A stretch of DNA of 64,000 nt from Paenibacillus oenotherae (GCF_019443105.1 NZ_JAHZIJ010000006.1:124001-188000); one strand, 5' to 3'; numbered from the stretch's first letter, positions 8,175 to 18,315 are shown. Made by a program: numbers and translations. The notes: generated by a model not told the origin, from the sequence alone.

Positions 8175-8530
8175 CGAAGCATCCCTTTCATTGTAGTTGG
8201 GGACATGTGGACACCCCCTTCTCCAAGTGGTTTGAAGGCAGAGTGACGGAGTTCGCGCGAGCGCAGCTCCCAGCGCGGTGTTTTGCTGCATGACGGCGGT
8301 CGGTCGACCACATAAGAAGAAGCCTGCGAATGTGCATGAATTTCGGTTACAAGACGCCATAATGGTAACATTCCTGCGATCAGGCATGAATTTGAGGCAA
8401 AATCGGCCGTAAAGGAGAAATGAAGGTGAAATACCTGCCCTCTGGCAGGCATTTCACCTTCATGGGGTCGGAAACGAGAAAAAAGCTGCCGTTTCGCATG
8501 TTTCACCGAGCTCGCAGCTCGCTTGTCTCT
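8175..8530 (+). repeat. Intergenic triple-hairpin element, copy R1
   Basis: CCTGC-type hairpins start at 8323, 8373 and 8434 (spacing 50 and 61). The third sits in a long stem GAAGGTGAAAT/ATTTCACCTTC. The tail AAAAAAGCTGCCGTTTCGCA is shared with copies R4 and R8. Only the right end of the preceding module is left, and about 60 extra bases sit before the first hairpin. Confidence 0.9.
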
Positions 8531-8581
8531 GGTTTGACCGCCGACGTGTGACCGAGCACCGCGTGCCGCGATGGCACCGCG

Positions 8582-8640
8582 CGCCGGGAGGCGCGCGCGG
8601 TTACCGTGCGCGGCCTCCCGGCGGCGTGAAGTTCTTTTTT
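8582..8640 (+). terminator. GC-rich hairpin with T-run
   Basis: Perfect 11-bp outer stem CGCCGGGAGGC/GCCTCCCGGCG (8582-8592 with 8613-8623) with a GC inner stem, then GTGAAGTTCTTTTTT. Probably ends transcription from the plus strand ahead of the DUF1259 gene. Confidence 0.6.
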
Positions 8641-8720
8641 ACTCTTATAGACTAGTACCCTATCAATTCGCTGCTGTGAGAATAGTATAGAAGATCACTT
8701 TGCTACAGGAGCTGATAGAT

Positions 8721-9404
8721 TTGTCAAACTGGACAATGCCCAATTCACTTTGCCGAACGTTTGCTAACACATTGGGTGGTACTGCAGATGTTGTAAACGG
8801 CGTATGTACGGTAACCCGGATTCGCAGCAACCTTCGCCCATTAATTCAAGGCAGGCGAACCAATTCGGTGCTTGCGATTGCCGCTCTGTTTTCTTTCGAA
8901 GATCTTGACAACCAGGGAAATGCGCTCAATTTGGGTGAAACAGTTCTCCTGCAGGAGGAAGTTAATCCGTTTATCTCGCAGCTTCGGACGCGCGGTATTG
9001 AAGTGACCGCATTGCACAACCGCTGGCTATTCGATAACCCGCGGTTGATGTATATCCACTTTAAATCCGTCGAACCGCCTCTTGCCTTTGCCCAGAAGGT
9101 CGCGGCAGCGTTCAGAGTGCTTACTACCAGGACCGTATCTCCCAACCGCACCAGCGGTTCAACCGGCTCAAACGGATCACGAGGATTACAAGGTACCAGC
9201 GGATACACACCACCCTTGTCGGATCAAACCTATGGATACACCATGTCTCCCAATGCTTCCTGCAAAACCAGAAAACCATCCACAAAGGGCAAAACCAACA
9301 GCTCCATTAAAGCAAAATCGACTGTAAAATCGACAGCAACAAAGACCGGCAAACCATCGCAGCGCACTTCCACGAAAAGAACGAAACGGAGCAGATCAAT
9401 ATAA
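8721..9404 (+). CDS. DUF1259-domain protein with basic tail
   Basis: A 227-residue protein. Residues about 5-140 match the DUF1259/LppY-LpqO type (CRTFANTLGGTADVVNGVC, then LALFSFED-like and GIEVTALHNRWLFDNPRLMYIHF). From about residue 145 it becomes low-complexity, and the last 50 residues are almost all Lys, Thr, Ser and Arg (KSTVKSTATKTGKPSQRTST). Such tails bind nucleic acid or polyanions, or occur in spore-associated proteins. The function is unknown. The TTG at 8721 is preferred because CAGGAG sits nine bases upstream; no ATG is available near it. A strong terminator follows. Confidence 0.75.
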   Translation: MSNWTMPNSLCRTFANTLGGTADVVNGVCTVTRIRSNLRPLIQGRRTNSVLAIAALFSFEDLDNQGNALNLGETVLLQEEVNPFISQLRTRGIEVTALHNRWLFDNPRLMYIHFKSVEPPLAFAQKVAAAFRVLTTRTVSPNRTSGSTGSNGSRGLQGTSGYTPPLSDQTYGYTMSPNASCKTRKPSTKGKTNSSIKAKSTVKSTATKTGKPSQRTSTKRTKRSRSI

Positions 9405-9412
9405 AGAGAAGA

Positions 9413-9455
9413 GCGCCTCGAAAGCCATGATTGCATGGCCTGAGGCGCCCTTTTT
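9413..9455 (+). terminator. Terminator of the DUF1259 gene
   Basis: Stem GCGCCTC/GAGGCGC with inner GCCAT/ATGGC, then CCTTTTT. Confidence 0.85.
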
Positions 9456-9490
9456 GCTTACCAGGACATGCTGCCAAGGCTGCATCCGAA

Positions 9491-9703
9491 TCAATCTTCG
9501 TCCATCTTATATTCCAGAATATCTCCAGGCTGGCATTCTAACGCCTTGCAAATCGCCTCCAAAGTAGATAAACGAATCGCTTTAGCCTTGCCATTCTTCA
9601 ATATGGAAAGATTGGCCATCGTTATGCCAACTCTCTCCGAAAGCTCGGTTACGCTCATCTTCCTTTTCGCCAGCATCACGTCAACATTAATTATAATCGC
9701 CAT
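9491..9703 (-). CDS. Small XRE-family regulator (YozG-like)
   Basis: A 70-residue helix-turn-helix protein and little else: MAIIINVDVMLAKRKMSVTE, then LSERVGITMANLSILKNGKA, then ICKALECQPGDILEY. This is the short Cro/C1 type usually encoded beside DUF2975 membrane proteins, as here. The ATG at 9703 is preferred (gaggtg, six-base spacing) over one at 9712 that touches the ribosome site. It follows the second DUF2975 gene by about 10 bp and is the last gene of that operon. The targets are unknown. Confidence 0.85.
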   Translation of the reverse strand: MAIIINVDVMLAKRKMSVTELSERVGITMANLSILKNGKAKAIRLSTLEAICKALECQPGDILEYKMDED

Positions 9704-9713
9704 GTCATTCACC

Positions 9714-10196
9714 TCAGACCGTCAAATCATTTTCTGATTTTATATCAATAGCCTCTTTTAGAAGCCTTTGGAGAACAGCGGCAAAAACGGCAATCACCAG
9801 GGAGGCGAAAACCATGACCATTCCGATTAAGATAATGCCTGGAGCATCGTCTTTCTCCGCTATGAGATAGAAGAGCGGCATGCCTAACACGTACAAACCA
9901 CTAATTGTGATTGCGCAGTATTTGATATTCTTCAATACCTGTACAGATAGCTCCGAGAAAGCCTTGTTGTTGTCGATATAGCCCAAAAGTTTAAAAGCTT
10001 GATACAGGGCAAAGTAAAATGGAATCGCCGCTGCATACAAATCGATGTAAACGAGATATTGCAAATACGTATGCTCTGGGTACAATTCAGTTATAAATCT
10101 CGCTATCTCCGGTACCAGAAATATGCACAGAGCAAGCACCGGGATTCCAATAACGATTACTGCTGCCTTTAAAAAGAGTGTTGTTCCTCGTTCCAT
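9714..10196 (-). CDS. DUF2975 membrane protein (YoaS-like), second copy
   Basis: A 160-residue protein with four predicted membrane helices (about residues 10-30, 48-66, 92-112 and 120-145). It carries the family segment FALYQAFKLLGYIDNNKAFSE followed by VLKNIKYCAI, and ends RLLKEAIDIKSENDLTV. The physiological role is unknown. It is a paralogue of the gene just upstream; both end in the same KSENDLTV tail. Start ATG has GAGGTG a few bases upstream. In many Firmicutes the DUF2975 protein and a small XRE protein form a pair, suggesting a membrane signal passed to the regulator. Confidence 0.85.
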   Translation of the reverse strand: MERGTTLFLKAAVIVIGIPVLALCIFLVPEIARFITELYPEHTYLQYLVYIDLYAAAIPFYFALYQAFKLLGYIDNNKAFSELSVQVLKNIKYCAITISGLYVLGMPLFYLIAEKDDAPGIILIGMVMVFASLVIAVFAAVLQRLLKEAIDIKSENDLTV

Positions 10197-10229
10197 AACT
10201 GCACCTCACTTGAATTTTTCAGAACCGCC

Positions 10230-10709
10230 TCAGACCGTTAAATCGTTCTCTGATTTTATAGCTATCGCATCCCTCAGAAGCCTTTGCAGCAGTGCCGCAA
10301 AGATGGCAATTACGGCGGAAGCAAACGTGCACATGATCCCCAATCCGATAATCCCTGCTACATCATCGTCAATAAATATAATAATGAATAGCATTCCTGC
10401 TGCAATGACGCTGCTGAGCAGGATCCCGCTGTACTTGATATGCCTCAAAGCTCTGACCGACAAGTCCGAGAAAGCCTTGTTCTGGTCTATATAGCTCAAA
10501 AGCTTAAATGCCTGGTACAAGGAAATAAAAAGTGGAAGGGACAATACATACGCGCCTGCTAAAAAGGGATATTGCAAGTAAGAAGTCTCTGGATGCGCTT
10601 CTGCATCTCTTCTCGCAATATCCGGCAGCATAAATATACAGACAGCAAGTGCCGCCATTCCAATAAGGACAACAACTCCCTTCAAGAATAATGTTGATCC
10701 TCGTTTCAT
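10230..10709 (-). CDS. DUF2975 membrane protein (YoaS-like), first copy
   Basis: A 159-residue paralogue of the next gene, with the same four-helix layout and ISLYQAFKLLSYIDQNKAFSD, RHIKYSGILL and the KSENDLTV end. The ATG at 10709 follows GAGAGGTG with five-base spacing; an earlier in-frame ATG (10727) lacks a good site. First gene of a three-gene operon with the second copy and the XRE regulator. The two copies have diverged enough to suggest an old duplication rather than an assembly artefact. Confidence 0.85.
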   Translation of the reverse strand: MKRGSTLFLKGVVVLIGMAALAVCIFMLPDIARRDAEAHPETSYLQYPFLAGAYVLSLPLFISLYQAFKLLSYIDQNKAFSDLSVRALRHIKYSGILLSSVIAAGMLFIIIFIDDDVAGIIGLGIMCTFASAVIAIFAALLQRLLRDAIAIKSENDLTV

Positions 10710-10739
10710 AAAAACACCTCTCACCATTTTTATAAGGTG

Positions 10740-10768
10740 ATTCTAACAGTTAATTTATCGTTTTGCAA
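10740..10768 (-). promoter_or_regulatory. Promoter of the DUF2975-XRE operon
   Basis: TTGCAA (10763-10768), 17 bases, TAGAAT (10740-10745) on the minus strand, in a very AT-rich stretch. Confidence 0.65.
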
Positions 10769-10960
10769 TAAATTTTTATCTAATTTTATTTAATTATTAT
10801 CGTTATGAAGAAGAGGGGTATGTCTGATCCCTCAATCATGCCCAACCGGGTTCGATCGAGTTCCAGTTCTGCCTTGTCCGCTGCTTGTAATGTCGGAATG
10901 AACCCTTGTCGCCTCCCCTGCTGCCTCCGTTCCCGGGGGTTCCCTAACGCTGCCTTTCAC

Positions 10961-11195
10961 CTTCTCCAAGTGTGGTGATGACGGAGTAAGAAGCCTGCGA
11001 ATGTGCATGAATTTCGGCTACAGGACGCTATAATCGTAACATTCCTGCGATGAAGCATGAATTTGGGAAAGAATCGGCCGATAAGGGCAAATAAAGGTGA
11101 AATACCTGCACGCTGGCAGGCATTGCACACTCATGGGGCGAGCATCGAGCAAATACATGCCGTTTCGCATGTTTCGCCTAGCTTGCATCTCACTC
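10961..11195 (+). repeat. Intergenic triple-hairpin element, copy R2
   Basis: Hairpins start at 10994, 11044 and 11105 (50 and 61). The outer arms of the third stem have decayed (CATTGCACACTCAT). The rest of 10770-11290 holds no gene that can be supported. Confidence 0.88.
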
Positions 11196-11296
11196 TTCGA
11201 ATTAGAAACCCAGCACATACCGCCCTCGCTGGCTTCCATCACTGAGCACCGCCATATTGCCTGGCTTTCACGTGAGTCAAACCTATAAAATACACA

Positions 11297-11343
11297 AAAG
11301 AACCTTCAAAACCACTATAAAAGTGGGGCTGAAGGTTCTTTTT
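11297..11343. terminator. Bidirectional terminator after the SemiSWEET gene
   Basis: Stem AAAGAACCTTC/GAAGGTTCTTT around an inner CCACT/AGTGG hairpin, with T-runs on both strands. The inner CCACT-AGTGG core is the same as in the module that precedes copies R3, R4 and R8, while the outer stem differs. Confidence 0.75.
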
Positions 11344-11378
11344 AAACCCTTATTACATGCTGACCGAGCTTGCTACCG

Positions 11379-11633
11379 CTAACGATACTTTAGCTTCAAC
11401 GCAAGGATCGTTGCCGAAAAGGAGAAGGTAACGGCATTGGCAATCAGCACCGGCCAGTCCCTTGTCGCGATTCCGTAAACCAGCCATAGCAGGGTACCGA
11501 CAGTAAACATACTGTACATTAATGCGGAGATCCCTCTCGTATCTTTTTCTCTGATCGTCTTGATTGTTTGCGGCAAAAATGCGGCTGTCGTTAATACGGC
11601 AGCACTCAGCCCGATTATTGTCGTTAATTCCAT
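11379..11633 (-). CDS. SemiSWEET sugar transporter
   Basis: An 84-residue, three-helix protein (MELTTIIGLSAAVLTTAAF, then LPQTIKTIREKDTRGISALM, then a helix from about 42 to 58 and a last one from 62 to 80). The PQ-loop motif FLPQTIK and the size are diagnostic of bacterial SemiSWEETs, which act as dimers to let sugars cross the inner membrane down their gradient. The start ATG is 40 bp past the alpha-galactosidase stop codon on the same strand, which suggests the two share a transcript. The LacI regulator lies upstream. A role in moving galactose, sucrose or similar is inferred from context only. Confidence 0.85.
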   Translation of the reverse strand: MELTTIIGLSAAVLTTAAFLPQTIKTIREKDTRGISALMYSMFTVGTLLWLVYGIATRDWPVLIANAVTFSFSATILALKLKYR

Positions 11634-11672
11634 CTTGCAATGCCTCCATCACTAGACCACTTCAAATCAGTA

Positions 11673-13874
11673 TTACATAACCCTGCGCAGCCGCCACATA
11701 TGACTCCGGAAGTCCCCCGTAATGAGCGCAGCAGGCACACGGATGCCGACATGCATCAGTTCATCTCCGCCGAACTCGCCTTCCTCTCCATCCATCCGGT
11801 AAACCGCCTCCGGTTCGAGCCCCGCAAGCCGTATCGAGCGGATGCCAGGGTTCGGCTGGGCCAATATTTTGAAGTAAAAGACGATCGCCTCGGAGCCGTC
11901 CTCTGAAATGAACATCCATGCCGCCTCATTACCCGCGAACGGGTCAAGCAGCCGATAGAATTCTCCAAACTGGATGACGCGCCGGATTTCCTTATACAGC
12001 GCCACTTGTTCCCTAACCATTCGCTCTTCATCCGCCGTGAAGGCCGTTGGGTCGAGCTCGTAGCCGAACACCCCGGATATCGCAGCATTCCCGCGCGTCT
12101 CAAGCGGAGTCATGCGTCCTACCTGATGGTTGGGCACAGCCGACACATGCGCGCCTATGCTGCTGACCGGATAGACGAGACTTGTCCCGTATTGAATCTT
12201 GAGTCGGCTGAGTGCGTCGGAATTGTCGCTTGCCCACGTCTGCGGCATGTAGTAAAGCATACCGGGATCAAAGCGGCCGCCCCCGCTCGCACAGCTTTCA
12301 AACAGCACATCAGGGAATGCGGTGGTCAGTTCCTCCATCACGCGATACAGCCCCAATATATAACGGTGCGCGGTCTCCCGCTGCCGTTCGGGCGGCAGCG
12401 CGGCCGAACCGATCTCCGTCATATGACGGTTCATATCCCATTTCACGTAGGAGATCGGAGCGCTGGACAGCACTTCGGACAACATCGCAATGATCGCGTC
12501 GCAGACGTCCTTGCGCGAATAATCGAGCACGTACTGGCATCTTCCAGTCGAGCTTGACCGGCCCGCGGCATGAATGATCCAGTCTGGATGCTGGCGGTAC
12601 AGCTCGCTGTCCTCGTTGACCATCTCCGGCTCGAACCATAAGCCGAATGCCATGCCCATAGCGTTAACGTCTCGAGCAAGCTTATCCAGACCACCGGGAA
12701 GCTTCGTGGCGTCCACCACCCAGTCGCCAAGCGAGCTGGTATCATCATTGCGCTTGCCAAACCATCCGTCGTCGAGCACGAACAACTCAATGCCAAGCTG
12801 CTGCGCTTTTGCCGCGATCGCGACGATTTTATCAGCATTAAAATCGAAATAAGTCGCTTCCCAGTTATTGATCAGAATCGGCCGCTCCTTATCTCTGAAC
12901 TTCCCGCGGCACAAGCGGCTTCGGTACAGCCGATGATAGGTTCTGGACATGCCGCCAAGCCCCTCATCCGAGTAGACCATAACCGCCTCCGGCGTCTGGA
13001 AACTCTCTCCGGGCTCGAGCAGCCAGTTGAAATCAAAAGGGTTGATTCCGAGAAGGACACGGGCCGTATCATACTGGTCAACCTCGATGCCTGCGTAGAA
13101 ATTCCCGCTGTATACCAGATTCATCCCGTACACTTCTCCGGTCTGCTCCCCGGCATCGCGGCTTAGAAGCGCCAGAAACGGATTATGCTGCGGACTGCTG
13201 GCTCCACGCTTGCTCTCGACCGACTGCATGCCTTTATACAGCGGTCGGCGGATGATGTTGCGCTCGTTGGCCCAGCCTCCGGACAGATGCAGCAACTCAT
13301 AGTCCGCGCTCTCGAAATCGACGTTCATGCTGAATGCGCGAAGCAGCTTCAGCTTCTGCGCGCCCATATTGACAAAACGGGCAGAGCGAACAATCGCATT
13401 ATATTGCGGAAACACCGTGTAAAGCAGATAAACAACAAGGCCATTGACCCGGTCCCGCAGTTCGAGCTCCAAAGTCTGCGCCTCCGTCTCATACTCGGCA
13501 TACGTGGCTGGGAGCCCTGCCAAAGGAGGTTTCCCCTCATATATACGGTAGCTGCTGTAGCGCAGGTCTGCAGTGGAGGAGCCGCTCTCCTCCTCCAGCT
13601 GATAGGCTGGCATCCGAAAATCGCTTGTCCCAAAGCCCGGAAATTCCTGCTGAAGCGTATCAAGCGAAAATCCGCTCTCCTTGTGATGCGGATAAGGATT
13701 CGGAGACAAGGGCCGGTCAATCGACACGATTGGATTGGAATCGCCGAAGCGGGCGATGCGCTTTCCCCAATAGCGATGGGCCAAATAGCCGTCCTGAATG
13801 ACTTGAAAAATATAGCTTGTCTTAACCGTCGAAAGATGGAAGACGCGGCGTTGTTCATCATAGTGTATCGTCAT
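11673..13874 (-). CDS. Alpha-galactosidase, glycoside hydrolase family 36
   Basis: A 733-residue enzyme without a signal peptide, so cytoplasmic. It should cleave terminal alpha-1,6-galactose from melibiose, raffinose or stachyose. The N-terminal beta-sandwich covers about residues 1-330. The TIM barrel follows with ELFVLDDGWFGKRNDD, the nucleophile Asp in YVKWDMNRHMTE and the acid/base region LFESCASGGGRFDPGML with QTWASDNSDA. A C-terminal beta domain closes it. The ATG at 13874 follows CCAGGAGGGT; an 18-codon upstream extension runs through a relic of another gene and is rejected. It lies behind the LacI regulator and ahead of SemiSWEET. Confidence 0.93.
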   Translation of the reverse strand: MTIHYDEQRRVFHLSTVKTSYIFQVIQDGYLAHRYWGKRIARFGDSNPIVSIDRPLSPNPYPHHKESGFSLDTLQQEFPGFGTSDFRMPAYQLEEESGSSTADLRYSSYRIYEGKPPLAGLPATYAEYETEAQTLELELRDRVNGLVVYLLYTVFPQYNAIVRSARFVNMGAQKLKLLRAFSMNVDFESADYELLHLSGGWANERNIIRRPLYKGMQSVESKRGASSPQHNPFLALLSRDAGEQTGEVYGMNLVYSGNFYAGIEVDQYDTARVLLGINPFDFNWLLEPGESFQTPEAVMVYSDEGLGGMSRTYHRLYRSRLCRGKFRDKERPILINNWEATYFDFNADKIVAIAAKAQQLGIELFVLDDGWFGKRNDDTSSLGDWVVDATKLPGGLDKLARDVNAMGMAFGLWFEPEMVNEDSELYRQHPDWIIHAAGRSSSTGRCQYVLDYSRKDVCDAIIAMLSEVLSSAPISYVKWDMNRHMTEIGSAALPPERQRETAHRYILGLYRVMEELTTAFPDVLFESCASGGGRFDPGMLYYMPQTWASDNSDALSRLKIQYGTSLVYPVSSIGAHVSAVPNHQVGRMTPLETRGNAAISGVFGYELDPTAFTADEERMVREQVALYKEIRRVIQFGEFYRLLDPFAGNEAAWMFISEDGSEAIVFYFKILAQPNPGIRSIRLAGLEPEAVYRMDGEEGEFGGDELMHVGIRVPAALITGDFRSHMWRLRRVM

Positions 13875-13910
13875 GTTGTGTACCCTCCTGGATTGCATAA
13901 GTAACGAATC

Positions 13911-13952
13911 AGCCTTTAACGGCGCCAAAGAAAGACCGGAAATAAACCAGCC
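13911..13952 (-). pseudogene. Relic of a sugar ABC permease C-terminus
   Basis: Read on the minus strand, the bases just upstream of the alpha-galactosidase encode LVYFRSFFGAVKG followed by TGA, and an in-frame TAG lies just before. The GAVKG-stop ending is characteristic of MalG-type sugar ABC permeases. This suggests the regulator and the galactosidase once flanked an ABC transporter that has been deleted. Confidence 0.4.
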
Positions 13953-14006
13953 TCTATAGGAAAAACATCGAATCTGTCTGTACGCCTTTCCTTGAAATCA
14001 TGTTCA

Positions 14007-15296
<1,290 letters not shown>

Positions 15297-15407
15297 ATTT
15301 TAGAACTTGAACGCTTTCGTCTCCATAGCGAAGACTCGACCTTGCTTTGGCTTTAGCCGACCGACCGCCTCGCAATTCGAACAGTCCCGCTGCTAGAAGA
15401 ACGCAAT

Positions 15408-15810
15408 AAAGGAGCTGTCCGAAAAGTCCAACATCCAATGAATCAGTCCCCGCTGATGCGAAAAAATGCCTCCAAAACCACAAAAAGTGGAGATAGAAGC
15501 ATCTTATTAATTGTATTTAGAGGACTTAGCGGGGACTCTGAGATCATCAACCCACTCTCAGCCCCCTTCTCAACCGATTTGAAGGCAGAGTGACGGAGTA
15601 AAAAACCTGCGAATGTGCATGAATTTCGGCTATAAGACGCCATAATGGCAACATTCCTGCGATGAAGCATGAATGTGAGAAAAAATCGGCCGATAAGGAG
15701 AAACGAAGGTGAAATTCCTGCACTCTGGCAGGCATTTCACCTTCATGGGGCCGGATCCGCGCAAATAAATGCCGTTTCGCAGGTTTCGCCTAGCTCGCAT
15801 CTCGCTTGTC
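15408..15810 (+). repeat. Intergenic element, copy R3 (both modules)
   Basis: The left end is GGAGCTGTCCGAAAAGTCC. A GATGCCTCC-like hairpin with CCAC/GTGG core follows, then the three hairpins at 15606, 15656 and 15717 (50 and 61). The tail includes TGCCGTTTCGCAGGTTTCGC. It fills the gap between the methyltransferase and lacI. Confidence 0.9.
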
Positions 15811-15841
15811 TTTTTTCCGTACCGAGCGCGCCTTCCGGCGG

Positions 15842-16753
15842 TTATTCCGCCTTGCCTGCCTGATCGTCTCTGCTGTACATATTCTGGCTTTGCAATCGAA
15901 CCAGTACCTTGCCGAATCGTCCCCCCTGCTGGATCGTCACTTGGTCCTCAGGATAATTCCTCTCCAAATGCTCAGAGACAATGCTGCGAATTCGCTCATC
16001 CGCAGGCAAACCGAATAGCTTCAGCCTGCTGGCCACCTCATCGAACGCCGCTGCTCTGGATACTACCGTCGTTTTCATTTCACGAGTGATCAGCGACTGA
16101 TAGGCATAACCCTTGAGCAGCAGCAAGTGTTGCAGATATCCCATCTCCCAATGCCCGGATTTCCGGGGACGGTCGGTAATGAGCGGCCACACCTCATCGA
16201 ACAGACTGTGCTCGCTTGGGCCAACCGACATGCTCATATAGCAAAATTCCCGCGCGCAGCCCAGCACCTTCTCCACACTTTCCCAATCGCGCAGCACCGG
16301 GCACATGGAGACAAAAACGAGGTCAAAGGCCTGTTCCCATCCCATTGCCTCGATATCGATGTCCTCAAACGGCTTGGATACGATCTCGACCGTTCCGCTT
16401 GTGAGGCCCGAGACATTTTCTTTCATAAGCTCGACCAGAGGAAGAGAGGATTCTACGGCTGTAACAGCGGCTCCTCTATCGGCGAAGGGTACCGTAAAGC
16501 CGCCCGACGCCGCACCAATATCCAGAATCGATTTCCCGTTAAAGGCGACTCCCTGATCATCCAGCCAATTTATAATGCGCTTCGCTCTTCGTCTGCCTTC
16601 TTCACTAAAGACTTCCTTGTTGAACGCTTTGGCCTTCTGATCAAACGAGCGGGCTGGATCGATTCCAGCTCTCTTCATCTTCTCCACCGCTGTATGCCCA
16701 TCTTCTCTCCAGGTCTTTTCCCAAACCGCTGCATGAAAAAGCTCATTCGTCAT
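15842..16753 (-). CDS. Class I SAM-dependent methyltransferase
   Basis: A 303-residue protein. Motif I is ILDIGAASGGFTVPFADRGA at about residues 77-96. The acidic end of the next strand is AVTAVESSLPLVELM, and motif IV-like FDLVFVSMCPVLRDW sits near residue 142. These place it among Rossmann-fold methyltransferases; the substrate is unknown. The ATG at 16753 has GGGAG nine bases upstream; another ATG at 16762 is too close to the ribosome site. It is followed by an Rrf2-type regulator transcribed in the same direction from further upstream. No operon partner gives a clue to its job. Confidence 0.82.
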   Translation of the reverse strand: MTNELFHAAVWEKTWREDGHTAVEKMKRAGIDPARSFDQKAKAFNKEVFSEEGRRRAKRIINWLDDQGVAFNGKSILDIGAASGGFTVPFADRGAAVTAVESSLPLVELMKENVSGLTSGTVEIVSKPFEDIDIEAMGWEQAFDLVFVSMCPVLRDWESVEKVLGCAREFCYMSMSVGPSEHSLFDEVWPLITDRPRKSGHWEMGYLQHLLLLKGYAYQSLITREMKTTVVSRAAAFDEVASRLKLFGLPADERIRSIVSEHLERNYPEDQVTIQQGGRFGKVLVRLQSQNMYSRDDQAGKAE

Positions 16754-16831
16754 CGTACGCATCTCCCTTAAATGAAATATAAACGACTTAATAGACTCAT
16801 AATATCTGTAATTAGTTCAAAAAAACTCGCT

Positions 16832-17233
16832 TTACAGCGAAAGCTTGACGGTCTTGGCCAGATCAGCCATCTTTTTATTTTTCAAGTAGGTCTCCATTTC
16901 CTCCTCGGCCTCTACCATTACCTTTTGAATCAAACATTCCGTTCCGTGATTGAAGTCGCAATCGAACAGAGAGGCCGTGCCTTCAATCGCATGAATGATA
17001 TCCAGGAATGATATGTCCTCCCAATTCCGCTTTAACCGGTATCCGCCATTGGCTCCAGAAGCAGATTCGATCATTCCCGCCTTTACCAGCTTGGTCAGTA
17101 TTTTGGATAGATACGTAGGCGAAACCTCTTGCCGCTCAGCGAGCGGCTGAACACCGATATGTTTATCTGGAGCTGCTGCGGCAAGAAAAAGCATGGTGTG
17201 AAGGGCATAGTTCGTCGCTTTAGAGAACTTCAT
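16832..17233 (-). CDS. Rrf2-family transcriptional regulator
   Basis: A 133-residue winged-helix protein (MKFSKATNYALHTMLFLAAA, EVSPTYLSKILTKLVKAGMI, SGANGGYRL) of the Rrf2/YwnA group. Only two cysteines are seen in the late segment (FDCDFNHGTECLIQ), so the three-Cys Fe-S site of IscR or NsrR is not complete. This suggests a YwnA-like redox or stress sensor without a cluster. The ATG at 17233 is chosen by family alignment; GAAGGTG lies 12 bases before it. The promoter is clear. Targets are unknown, but the methyltransferase immediately downstream is one candidate. Confidence 0.8.
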   Translation of the reverse strand: MKFSKATNYALHTMLFLAAAAPDKHIGVQPLAERQEVSPTYLSKILTKLVKAGMIESASGANGGYRLKRNWEDISFLDIIHAIEGTASLFDCDFNHGTECLIQKVMVEAEEEMETYLKNKKMADLAKTVKLSL

Positions 17234-17272
17234 TGTGGATGTCATCACCTTCATTAAAGACTTTATGTATCT

Positions 17273-17301
17273 ATAATAACTTCTATTGAGTGCCAGGTCA
17301 A
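17273..17301 (-). promoter_or_regulatory. Promoter of the Rrf2 gene
   Basis: TTGACC (17296-17301), 17 bases, TATTAT (17273-17278) on the minus strand. Confidence 0.65.
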
Positions 17302-17340
17302 GACGATTTGATTGTTTGGCAAATACTTGCACAATGCTTC

Positions 17341-18222
17341 CTACGGCCTGGCATCCGTCCGTTTCTCGCCTTTGATGGGCAAAACTAGATTGTGGGTACT
17401 ATCCTGATGGAATCTCCCTAACTGCGTATCTTTGCCTTGCTTGTCTACTATACCATAAGTAAACACGCCGCCCATAAACTCGTCCAAAAAATAGACATAG
17501 CTCGTAAAGTTCGGTTTCGTTCCCCATTCACGTTCCGCTACGTTATCCAGCTGCCATTTGAGTATTGCGAGGCCATCCTCATTCACCTCATAATAAGCTT
17601 CGCTGTAGCCAGCGTAATTCATGGTGAACCGCAACGCTTCCCCTTCCGGAAATGTATAGTAATTATAATGATACCCTTCACCTGGTACTGTAGCAGGTGC
17701 TTTCCCCTTCAATCTCATCAGTCCAAGGGCAATTCCGCGTGCCTCAGTGAGATCCCCGCGCATCAATGTCTCGTATTGAGCCTGGCGTGCAGGTGTACGA
17801 ACGATGACACGTTTCTCTTGGGCATTATAATGAACACTAGCGCCAAGCGACTCGCTTATAAACCGAAGCGGTACGTAAGTCAAGCCGTTCTTGTTTACGA
17901 CGGCAGCATCTATTTCCACTTTTTCACCGTTAACTGTGGCCGTCTTCTCCCCTTCTCGCAGCTGTACGGTCTTGCTGTTGTCTTTGGTATGTACCATTAC
18001 GATGCGCGTCTTGGAATCATATGCGAAAACAAGCCATTTTGGATCGGTCAATGACCGCAATTTCACCAATGTCCGTCCTTCTACCGTGATCGTGTCATAT
18101 TGAGCTTGCCCATTAACGAAGACAGAAGCAGAAGCTGCGTATGCGGATGTACCCGCCAAGAGGAAGCTCCCGATTACCGCAGAGCCAACTACTGATTTAA
18201 TCCATTTGTTCACTGCCACCAC
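17341..18222 (-). CDS. Secreted protein with copper-amine-oxidase N-terminal (stalk) domain
   Basis: About 290 residues. The signal peptide has a basic start, a hydrophobic core GSAVIGSFLLAG and a cleavage site after SAYAAS. Residues about 35-140 form the two-part 'stalk' domain common in Paenibacillus and Bacillus exported proteins (VFVNGQAQYDTITVEGRTLV, then GLTYVPLRFISESLGASVHY). The C-terminal half is not recognised. Three GTG codons in a row region (18222, 18219, 18213) follow AGGAGAA, so the exact start is uncertain. It probably acts at the cell wall; no catalytic residues are seen. Confidence 0.75.
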   Translation of the reverse strand: MVAVNKWIKSVVGSAVIGSFLLAGTSAYAASASVFVNGQAQYDTITVEGRTLVKLRSLTDPKWLVFAYDSKTRIVMVHTKDNSKTVQLREGEKTATVNGEKVEIDAAVVNKNGLTYVPLRFISESLGASVHYNAQEKRVIVRTPARQAQYETLMRGDLTEARGIALGLMRLKGKAPATVPGEGYHYNYYTFPEGEALRFTMNYAGYSEAYYEVNEDGLAILKWQLDNVAEREWGTKPNFTSYVYFLDEFMGGVFTYGIVDKQGKDTQLGRFHQDSTHNLVLPIKGEKRTDARP

Positions 18223-18315
18223 TTCTCCTAACGATACGCTATATTATGTATTTTTTACATTATTATAACGCAGGTTACTGGTGAAAAGTTACGGCGGTCA
18301 TACAACTTTAGTTCT

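Noticed and set aside
8160-8506. Minus-strand reading frames of similar protein sequence (MPARGQVFHLHFSF...) across copies R1, R3, R4 and R8
   Set aside because: They lie wholly inside the dispersed element. The frame is broken by a stop in R2 and lacks an ATG in R5, has no ribosome site, and its similarity follows from the DNA repeat and its hairpins.
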